Positions 1 through 10,263 of a DNA stretch of 10,263 nucleotides are shown in pieces. Below the pieces are notes generated by a model. The model was not told the origin of the DNA. It ran no database searches and was given only the letters and a program-made list of their open reading frames with translations. The stretch spans positions 1 through 10,263 of the forward strand of contig DASXTS010000519.1 of assembly GCA_036505275.1 (NCBI GenBank), in the 5' to 3' direction. The stretch's first letter is position 1. Each line of letters opens with the position of its first letter. This stretch comes from DASXTS01 sp036505275. Its GTDB lineage: Bacteria; Actinomycetota; Actinomycetes; Mycobacteriales; Pseudonocardiaceae. Made by a program: the position numbers and the translations under genes.

Positions 1-1958
<1,958 letters not shown>

Positions 1959-1965
1959 GGGATTT

Positions 1966-1972
1966 CCCTCCC
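1966..1972 (-). promoter_or_regulatory. Ribosome binding site of fusA
   Basis: GGGAGGG on the minus strand with a 7-nt spacer to the GTG at 1958. It decides the non-ATG start of fusA. It sits only one base beyond a strong hairpin (1974-1994), so folding of that hairpin could influence ribosome access. Confidence 0.8.
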
Positions 1973-1973
1973 A

Positions 1974-1994
1974 TGCGGGGGCGCTGCCCCCGCA
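1974..1994 (-). repeat. GC-rich hairpin directly upstream of the fusA ribosome site
   Basis: Perfect 9-bp inverted repeat TGCGGGGGC / GCCCCCGCA with a 3-nt loop. It is the third hairpin in the rpsG-fusA spacer and abuts the fusA Shine-Dalgarno. There is no T-run, so it is more likely a translational or RNA-stability element than a terminator; the role is inferred. Confidence 0.6.
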
Positions 1995-2015
1995 GGCCCC
2001 CGGTAAGGGCTCGGA

Positions 2016-2028
2016 GGGGCGTTGCCCC
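2016..2028 (-). repeat. Small GC hairpin in the rpsG-fusA spacer
   Basis: GGGGC / GCCCC, 5-bp stem with a 3-nt loop (AAC on the transcribed strand). It is the middle of three successive hairpins between rpsG and fusA and resembles in form the longer hairpins on either side. Short stems like this occur by chance in GC-rich DNA, so its significance is uncertain. Confidence 0.4.
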
Positions 2029-2042
2029 ACTGTTTCTTCTGG

Positions 2043-2075
2043 CCAACCGGCACGGCGCTGCGCGCCGCCGGTTGG
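2043..2075 (-). terminator. Hairpin immediately after the rpsG stop, possible attenuator
   Basis: Outer stem of 8 bp (CCAACCGG / CCGGTTGG) and inner stem of 6 bp (CGGCGC / GCGCCG), separated by a 2-nt bulge, with a GCA triloop on the transcript. It starts on the base after the rpsG TGA. It lacks a following U-tract, so it could be a weak or factor-dependent terminator that lowers fusA expression relative to rpsL-rpsG, or a processing/stability barrier at the rpsG 3' end. The structure is seen; the function is inferred. Confidence 0.55.
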
Positions 2076-2546
2076 TCACCAGCGGTAGTGCGCAAATGCC
2101 TTGTTCGATTCCGCCATCTTGTGTGTGTCCTCGCGCCGCTTGACGCTCGCACCGAGTCCGTTGCTCGCGTCCAGCAGCTCGTTGGTCAGTCGCTCGACCA
2201 TGGTCTTCTCTCGGCGCGCCTTTGAGAAGTTCACCAGCCAGCGAAGGCCCAAAGTGGTGGATCTGCCGGCGCGCACCTCGACCGGAACCTGGTAGGTGGC
2301 GCCGCCGACGCGGCGGCTCTTGACTTCGATGGCGGGCTTGACGTTGTCCAGCGCGCGCTTGAGGGTGACCACCGGGTCGGTGCCGGTCTTCTCCCGGCAG
2401 CCTTCCAACGCTTTGTATACAACGCGCTCGGCCAGCGAACGCTTCCCGCGCATCAGCACCTTGTTCACCAGCTGGGTGACCAGCGGCGACCCGTACACCG
2501 GGTCGTTGATGAGCGGCCGCTTGGGCGCCGGACCCTTGCGTGGCAT
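2076..2546 (-). CDS. rpsG: 30S ribosomal protein S7 (uS7)
   Basis: S7 is a primary assembly protein of the 30S head; it binds the 3' major domain of 16S rRNA and lines the E site. The 156-aa product is full length for the family. It begins MPRKGPAPKRP, carries the conserved VNKVMRGKRSLAE-like region (here LVNKVLMRGKRSLAE), the VGGATYQVPVEV beta hairpin region (about residues 80-92), LRWLVNFSKARREKTM and ends NKAFAHYRW. Its ATG overlaps the rpsL stop by one base (TGATG), with an AGGGAG ribosome site inside the rpsL 3' end, so translation is probably coupled to rpsL. A strong hairpin begins directly after its stop codon, and fusA follows 117 bp later. In E. coli S7 represses its operon through a site in the rpsL-rpsG spacer; that spacer does not exist here. 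Confidence 0.99.
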   Translation of the reverse strand: MPRKGPAPKRPLINDPVYGSPLVTQLVNKVLMRGKRSLAERVVYKALEGCREKTGTDPVVTLKRALDNVKPAIEVKSRRVGGATYQVPVEVRAGRSTTLGLRWLVNFSKARREKTMVERLTNELLDASNGLGASVKRREDTHKMAESNKAFAHYRW

Positions 2547-2920
2547 CAGCTCTTCTCCCTCTTCGCGCCGTAGCGGCTGCGAGCCTGCTTGCGGTTCTTC
2601 ACGCCCTGGGTGTCCAGTGAGCCACGGATGACCTTGTAGCGCACCCCGGGCAGGTCCTTCACCCGGCCGCCGCGCACGAGCACCATCGAGTGCTCCTGCA
2701 GGTTGTGACCCTCACCAGGGATGTACGCGGTGACTTCGATGCCGCTGGTCAGCCGCACCCGAGCGACCTTGCGCAGCGCGGAGTTCGGCTTCTTGGGCGT
2801 CGTGGTGTAGACGCGGGTACACACCCCGCGCCGCTGGGGGCTTCCCTTGAGCGCGGCCGTCTTGGTCTTGGCGACCTTGTCCGCGCGGCCCTTGCGGACC
2901 AGCTGCTGGATCGTGGGCAT
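2546..2920 (-). CDS. rpsL: 30S ribosomal protein S12 (uS12)
   Basis: S12 sits at the interface of the 30S decoding centre and controls translational accuracy; it is the target-site protein for streptomycin resistance mutations. The 124-aa product has the complete family pattern: MPTIQQLVRKGR start, RGVCTRVYTTTPKKPNSALRK (about residues 31-51), GEGHNLQEHS (69-78) and GGRVKDLPGVRY (84-94). Lys43 and Lys88, the usual streptomycin-resistance positions, are the wild-type lysines. Asp89, the equivalent of the RimO-methylthiolated aspartate, is present. The ATG is preceded by AGGAAG with a 7-nt spacer. It is the first gene of the str operon, with a promoter and a long structured leader upstream, and it overlaps rpsG by one base. 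Confidence 0.99.
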   Translation of the reverse strand: MPTIQQLVRKGRADKVAKTKTAALKGSPQRRGVCTRVYTTTPKKPNSALRKVARVRLTSGIEVTAYIPGEGHNLQEHSMVLVRGGRVKDLPGVRYKVIRGSLDTQGVKNRKQARSRYGAKREKS

Positions 2921-2927
2921 TGACCGT

Positions 2928-2933
2928 CTTCCT
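2928..2933 (-). promoter_or_regulatory. Ribosome binding site of rpsL
   Basis: AGGAAG, 7 nt before the rpsL ATG. It lies in an A-rich, apparently unstructured stretch at the end of an otherwise GC-rich folded leader, which would keep it accessible. Confidence 0.75.
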
Positions 2934-3043
2934 GTGTTTGTGCGCTGTGGTGTTTCCTGTTGTCCTTGTATCCCGAGGTCGGGCGTGTCGCGCCTCTCCC
3001 CATAACCCCGGCCGGTGCTGGGATCGCAGCGGAGGAGACCACG

Positions 3044-3112
3044 TCACGCCGCCGCCGGCGGCGTGGGCCCTCGGCATGGCTTCGATCCAAGCGGACCGAG
3101 GGCACACGTCAT
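3044..3112 (-). CDS. Possible upstream ORF / leader peptide in the rpsL leader
   Basis: ATG at 3112 opens 22 codons (MTCALGPLGSKPCRGPTPPAAA) ending in TGA at 3046-3044. It runs through the second and third leader hairpins, so translation would open both, as in an attenuation or ribosome-load sensor. The upstream Shine-Dalgarno match is weak (GAG only), and short ORFs are frequent by chance in GC-rich sequence. The C-terminus is Pro/Ala rich. No family is recognised; it may well be non-coding. Confidence 0.25.
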   Translation of the reverse strand: MTCALGPLGSKPCRGPTPPAAA

Positions 3113-3141
3113 AGCTCGACTTGCGTCGAGCGCACGCGCCA

Positions 3142-3171
3142 ACGATACCCGGCCCCGTCACCGGGGGTCAA
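3142..3171 (-). promoter_or_regulatory. Promoter of the rpsL-rpsG-fusA operon
   Basis: TTGACC (3171-3166), 18-bp spacer, TATCGT (3147-3142) on the minus strand. This agrees well with the principal-sigma consensus of actinobacteria (TTGAC-like -35, TAnnnT -10). It lies between the terminator of the ABC operon and rpsL, exactly where a str operon promoter is needed. The -35 overlaps the last two T residues of the preceding terminator T-run. The predicted start is around 3136-3134. Confidence 0.65.
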
Positions 3172-3200
3172 AAGGGTTGGGGGACCCCTGCGGGGTCCCC
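3170..3200 (-). terminator. Terminator of the vapBC-ABC operon, second hairpin with T-run
   Basis: Perfect 9-bp stem GGGGACCCC / GGGGTCCCC with a GCA triloop on the transcript (3200-3180), followed by CAACCC and four T residues (3173-3170). It lies about 70 bp after the permease stop and directly after a longer hairpin. Its T-run merges into the rpsL -35 element. This is the only hairpin in the window followed by a T-run. Confidence 0.65.
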
Positions 3201-3201
3201 T

Positions 3202-3241
3202 GTGAGTGGCAAATGGTGCTGGAACACCACTTGCCACTCAC
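3202..3241 (-). terminator. Terminator of the vapBC-ABC operon, first hairpin
   Basis: A 17-bp stem (GTGAGTGGCAAGTGGTG read on the minus strand, pairing with CACCATTTGCCACTCAC) and a 6-nt loop. The single imperfect position is a G-U wobble in the minus-strand RNA but would be an A-C mismatch in plus-strand RNA, so the structure favours minus-strand transcripts. It starts 26 bp after the permease stop. No T-run follows; it probably works with the adjacent hairpin at 3200-3180. Confidence 0.7.
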
Positions 3242-3267
3242 GACTTGTCCACAGCCTGGGCGCCGGC

Positions 3268-4094
3268 TCAGGCGATGTCCCGGCGCAGTGTCGATAGCGC
3301 GCCGAGGACGAAGAGCACCGCGGCGTAGCCGGCCAGCACCAGCGCGCCCTGCCACCACGGCAGGAGCCGCACCGGGCTGCCCACGGTGTAGAGGCTCGCC
3401 CCGGCCAGCGCGTCGGCCGCGGCGCCTGGCAGGTACTGCGCGACCTCGCGGGTGGCCGACCACGCGCTCAGCCCGATCCGCGCCAGCGGCTCGACGAGCT
3501 GAGAGAACGCCAGGATCACCACGATCGCGGCGACCTGGTTGCGCAGCACGGCGCCGACCCCGACGCCGATGCCGGCCCAGAGCACCATGCCGAGGACGGC
3601 CTGGGCGAGCGCGCGCCAGATGCCGGCGTCACCGAGCAGGGCGTCGTGGCCGGTGGCGGCCACCACCGGCGCCGCGCCGCCCACCGAGGCGGCGAGGGCG
3701 AGCACGCCGAAGCCCAGCCCGAGCCCGAGCGCGACCGCGAGCTTGGCGGCGAGCACCAGGCCGCGCCGCGGCTCGGCGAGGAACGTCGATGTGATCGTCT
3801 GGTACCGGTACTCGGTGGTCACCGCGAGCACGCCGAGCACGACCGGGAACACGTACCCGATCGGCAGCCCCAGGCTGTAGATCGCCAGCAAGGTGGCTCG
3901 GTTGTCCAGCGACGGCGATAGCGGTGTGCGCACCTGCTCGGGGATGGCCGCGAAGGAAATGGCCAGGAAGGCCGCTATCACCGCGACGTAGCCGAGCATG
4001 ACGAGCAGCAGGATCCACCACATCCGGGTGGTGCTGGTCTTGCGCAACTCGGCCCGCAGCGCGGCCAGCCATCTGTTGGTCGTCACCCCGCCAC

Positions 4095-4098
<4 letters not shown>
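3268..4098 (-). CDS. ABC-2 type transporter permease subunit
   Basis: This 276-aa protein is the membrane half of an ABC exporter, made functional by the ATPase encoded just upstream. After a short cytoplasmic start with RAELRKTSTTRMWW, typical of actinobacterial ABC-2 permeases, hydrophobic segments run at about residues 27-50, 70-93, 114-140, 163-185, 187-205 and 248-268, six in all. The conserved region TTEYRYQTITSTFLAEPRR (about 94-112) follows the second segment and is characteristic of the ABC-2 family. It ends with a short basic tail (STLRRDIA). The ATG overlaps the ATPase stop in an ATGA arrangement, so the two are translationally coupled and likely made in equal amounts. The substrate cannot be read from sequence; drug or antibiotic, lipid or bacteriocin-type export are all possible. 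A twin-hairpin terminator follows. Confidence 0.93.
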
Positions 4099-5005
<907 letters not shown>

Positions 5006-5006
<1 letters not shown>

Positions 5007-5413
5007 CAGCCCGCCCCTGGTATGACGACGGCGTGGCCCGCATCGGCGGCGACGGCCGCGAGCCGCTCGTGGTACGTAACGAATGCGGTCACTGTCTTGC
5101 CCGAGGCCACCAGGTTGTCCGCAGTCGCCAGGTGGATCGCGTCGAGCGACCGCAGCGCGGGCTCGACATACGCGGCCGCCGTCGCCCGAACCGGCGCATC
5201 AATTTCGAACCGGTCGAGCCGAGCAAGGACCCCGGTCACGACCCCGAGCCGCCGCGGCGCACTACGACGTAGCGCCCTTGGCACTTCGATCTCGGCGAGC
5301 ATCGAGGTCACCAACGGCTCATCCGACCGATCGTTGAGCCAAGCCGTCAGAGCTGGCGACTCCGGCTCGGGAACGAGCAGCTTGATGATCGCACAGCTGT
5401 CGAGGTAGATCAC
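5006..5413 (-). CDS. vapC: VapC-family toxin, PIN-domain ribonuclease
   Basis: PIN-domain toxins are Mg2+-dependent endoribonucleases that cut tRNA or rRNA unless held by their antitoxin. The 135-aa product begins MIYLDSCAIIKLL, with the first metal-binding Asp at residue 5, then a Glu at 41 in SMLAEIEVPRAL and an Asp at 91 in RSLDAIHLATA. At the fourth acidic site, usually FVTYD, the sequence reads FVTYHERL (His115), which may weaken or change catalysis. I chose the GTG at 5413: it gives the usual MIYLD start, has GAGG 7 nt upstream and produces a GTGA overlap with vapB. A GTG at 5416 would add one residue but leaves a spacer of only 4 nt. The upstream gene encodes the matching antitoxin, and the stop overlaps the start of the ABC ATPase by one base. 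The family call is secure; activity is not. Confidence 0.9.
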
Positions 5414-5682
5414 CACGGTTCCTCGTCGCGCATCGCGATGAGCGCGTTGGTGGCCGCGCTGGTGTGGTCGATCTCGCCACCGGGCATCACGAACGGTTCG
5501 CGGATCGTCGCCGGCGTCACTCGGCCAGCGGCGACAAGGTCGTCCAGCTCTCCGCTGCTCGCGGGCACGATCCGGCCGATGACCCGGCCCTGCTTGGTGA
5601 TCTCGACAGTCTCACCACGTTCTACATGAGCCATGACGCTGGCCGTCTGCTGGTTCAGCTCGCGGATCGGAACCCGACGCAC
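5410..5682 (-). CDS. vapB: Antitoxin, Phd/YefM (VapB-like) family
   Basis: This 90-aa antitoxin would bind and neutralise the PIN toxin and repress its own promoter. The N-terminal half, VPIRELNQQTASVMAHVERGE followed by TVEITKQGRVIGRIVP, is the typical Phd/YefM DNA-binding and dimerisation fold (beta-strand, helices, then the GRVIGRIVP strand). The C-terminal half from about residue 47 is acidic/mixed and less conserved, as expected of the toxin-wrapping region. The start is uncertain: GTG at 5682 gives MRRVPIRELNQ, which best fits the family, but it has no obvious ribosome site. GTG 5709 (99 aa) and TTG 5757 (115 aa) are in-frame alternatives; the latter would start inside the candidate operator. 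The stop overlaps the toxin start. It is the first gene of the unit and has a direct repeat upstream that could be its operator. Confidence 0.88.
   Translation of the reverse strand: MRRVPIRELNQQTASVMAHVERGETVEITKQGRVIGRIVPASSGELDDLVAAGRVTPATIREPFVMPGGEIDHTSAATNALIAMRDEEPW
5419..5424 (-). promoter_or_regulatory. Ribosome binding site of vapC
   Basis: GAGGAA within the last codons of the antitoxin gene. Measured from GAGG, the spacing is 7 nt to the GTG at 5413 and only 4 nt to the GTG at 5416, which favours the shorter toxin. Confidence 0.6.
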
Positions 5683-5721
5683 GGGGGCCAACCGTACTAC
5701 TTGATGCACTACATCGCCCCG

Positions 5722-5773
5722 GCAATGGCCGTACTTAAAGGCCCATCTATGGCGCAATGGTGGTACTTGGAGG
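5722..5773 (-). promoter_or_regulatory. Direct repeat upstream of the antitoxin, candidate operator
   Basis: Two 20-nt copies with plus-strand consensus GCAATGGNNGTACTTNNAGG at 5722-5741 and 5754-5773, matching at 16 of 20 positions and offset by exactly 32 bp (about three helical turns), so both copies face the same side of the DNA. A partial GTACT motif recurs at 5694-5698. Phd/VapB antitoxins commonly autoregulate by binding repeats in their promoter. I could not find a convincing -35/-10 pair here, so the promoter position is open. The repeat is seen; the operator role is inferred. Confidence 0.5.
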
Positions 5774-5789
5774 CAGGCCGACCAGAGGG

Positions 5790-5826
5790 CTCGGCCCCCG
5801 GATGCGGGAGGCGTCCGGGGGCCGAG
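5790..5826 (-). terminator. Terminator of the rpoB-rpoC transcript
   Basis: Perfect 13-bp inverted repeat CTCGGCCCCCGGA / TCCGGGGGCCGAG around an 11-nt loop, beginning 16 bp after the rpoC stop. There is no U-tract, which is common for strong GC-rich terminators in actinobacteria. It separates rpoBC from the vapBC-ABC genes. Confidence 0.8.
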
Positions 5827-5842
5827 GTGGTCGAACTACGGC

Positions 5843-9769
<3,927 letters not shown>

Positions 9770-9804
9770 GTGGTGTCAGTCCTTCTGTCGTATCCGGAGA
9801 AGAA

Positions 9805-9977
9805 GGGGATGCACGGGGGGCGCCGCCCCCCGTGGGTCTTGAGCTCTTGCGGGGTGCACGGCGTGCGCACCCCCCGTGGTTCTTGAGCTCTTGCGGGGTG
9901 CACGGGGGGCTGCGCCCCCCGTTGGTCTTGAGCTCGTGGGGGGTACACGGGGGGCTGCGCCCCCCGTGGGTCGTGGG
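9805..9977 (-). repeat. Tandem array of four 44-45 bp hairpin units between rpoB and rpoC
   Basis: Four imperfect units begin near 9805, 9851, 9895 and 9940. On the plus strand each reads GGGGTGCACGGGGGGC, a triloop, GCCCCCCGTGGGTC, then TTGAGCTC; the last unit lacks the GAGCTC tail and runs to the rpoB stop. The CAC anchors fall 44-45 bp apart, and GAGCTC recurs at 9841, 9885 and 9930. Units 1, 3 and 4 each hold a perfect 9-10 bp inverted repeat with a 3-nt loop (9812-9834, 9902-9922, 9946-9968). Unit 2 has diverged and instead offers GGGGTGC / GCACCCC (9851-9873). No CDS is supported in the spacer. The array would form serial hairpins in the rpoBC mRNA; attenuation, processing or RNA stabilisation is inferred. 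Confidence 0.85.
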
Positions 9978-10263
9978 TCAGTGCACAACGTCGTCGACGG
10001 TGACCGAGTCGGTGCCGGGACGGCTGGACAGGTTGATGCCGAGGTTCGCAGCCGCCCGCTCGAGGTCCTCGTCGTCGGTGTCGCGCATCTCGATGGCGGC
10101 CCCGTCGCTGGAGAGCACCTCCACGTTCAGGCACAGCGACTGCAGCTCCTTGAGCAACACCTTGAACGACTCGGGGATTCCCGGCTCGGGGATGTTCTCG
10201 CCCTTGACGATGGCCTCGTACACCTTCACCCGGCCGAGCACGTCGTCGGACTTGATCGTCAGC
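9978..10263 (-). CDS. rpoB: DNA-directed RNA polymerase beta subunit, C-terminal fragment
   Basis: Only the last 94 codons and the TGA are in the window; the gene continues off the right edge. The visible part matches the end of RpoB: DDVLGRVKVYEAIVKGENIP, then PEPGIPESFKVLLKELQSL, CLNVEVLSSDG, and the actinobacterial tail EDLERAAANLGINLS. This segment forms the C-terminal clamp-proximal region of the beta subunit, which contacts beta'. The rifampicin-binding region is not included. It lies upstream of rpoC in the same orientation, separated by the hairpin array. Identification is essentially certain. Confidence 0.98.
   Translation of the reverse strand, partial: LTIKSDDVLGRVKVYEAIVKGENIPEPGIPESFKVLLKELQSLCLNVEVLSSDGAAIEMRDTDDEDLERAAANLGINLSSRPGTDSVTVDDVVH

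Larger units (their letters stand above)
2921..3135 (-). promoter_or_regulatory. Structured 5' leader of the rpsL-rpsG-fusA transcript
   Basis: If transcription starts about 7 nt after the -10 element at 3147-3142, the leader is about 215 nt. It contains three clear hairpins: a 7-bp stem with a GCAA (GNRA) tetraloop at 3131-3114, within a few nt of the predicted 5' end; an 8-bp outer stem GCCCTCGG / CCGAGGGC at 3103-3067 with an inner 4-bp stem; and a perfect 9-bp stem CACGCCGCC / GGCGGCGTG at 3065-3045. The last 45 nt before rpsL are A/C-rich and look open. A 22-codon uORF spans the second and third hairpins. The inverted repeats are seen directly; a regulatory role is inferred, and I recognise no known riboswitch class. 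Confidence 0.6.

Noticed and set aside
2712..3161. Minus-strand frames of 118 and 149 codons covering the rpsL leader
   Set aside because: They run out of frame into rpsL and have Arg/Ser/Pro-rich composition typical of shadow frames; the region is better explained by a promoter and leader.
3202..3241. The 17-bp hairpin as a terminator for plus-strand transcription
   Set aside because: There is no plus-strand gene, and its one imperfect pair is a G-U wobble only in minus-strand RNA.
5683..5757. N-terminal extension of the antitoxin to a TTG at 5757
   Set aside because: The 25 extra residues do not resemble the Phd/YefM N-terminus and would place the start within the direct repeat; the GTG at 5682 fits the family better.
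5683..5789. A -35/-10 promoter for vapB
   Set aside because: TTGCGC (5757) and TTGCCG (5725) are possible -35 elements, but neither has a TAnnnT at an acceptable spacing, so no promoter was called.
9805..9977. CRISPR-like periodicity of 44-45 bp
   Set aside because: The whole unit repeats, including what would be spacers, there are only four copies, and no cas gene is present. It is a tandem hairpin repeat.

Overview
The window is chromosomal DNA from a high-GC Gram-positive bacterium (Actinobacteria). It carries the rpoB-rpoC to rpsL-rpsG-fusA housekeeping cluster, and every gene supported here lies on the minus strand, so transcription runs from the right edge to the left. RpoC (1308 aa) has the actinobacterial coiled-coil insertion near its N-terminus, and RpsL/RpsG match the actinobacterial forms. 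Very high GC, frequent GTG starts and GC-rich intergenic hairpins fit a Micromonosporaceae-like actinomycete, but a family-level placement is inference.

Layout in the direction of transcription: (1) the last 94 codons of rpoB (right edge to 9978); (2) a 208-bp rpoB-rpoC spacer made mostly of four tandem 44-45 bp units, each able to form a GC-rich hairpin; (3) complete rpoC (9769-5843) with a 13-bp-stem terminator (5826-5790); (4) a regulatory gap with a 20-nt direct repeat spaced 32 bp apart; (5) a compact four-gene unit: VapB/Phd-type antitoxin, VapC-type PIN toxin, ABC ATPase and ABC-2 permease, each overlapping the next by 1-4 nt; (6) a 347-bp gene-free region with two tandem terminator-like hairpins, a well-formed promoter whose -35 touches the terminator T-run, and a structured leader of about 215 nt with a possible 22-codon uORF; (7) rpsL and rpsG overlapping by one base (TGATG); (8) a 117-bp spacer with three hairpins; (9) fusA from a GTG at 1958, cut by the left edge after 652 codons.

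The housekeeping genes supply the catalytic core of RNA polymerase (RpoB, RpoC), two 30S ribosomal proteins (S12, S7) and elongation factor G. Set between rpoC and the str operon is an accessory cassette, a toxin-antitoxin pair apparently translationally coupled to a two-component ABC exporter. The most unusual features are non-coding or organisational: the hairpin array between rpoB and rpoC, the coupled vapBC-ABC unit with its repeated candidate operator, the structured rpsL leader, and hairpins packed before fusA instead of between rpsL and rpsG. No entirely unknown protein family is visible.
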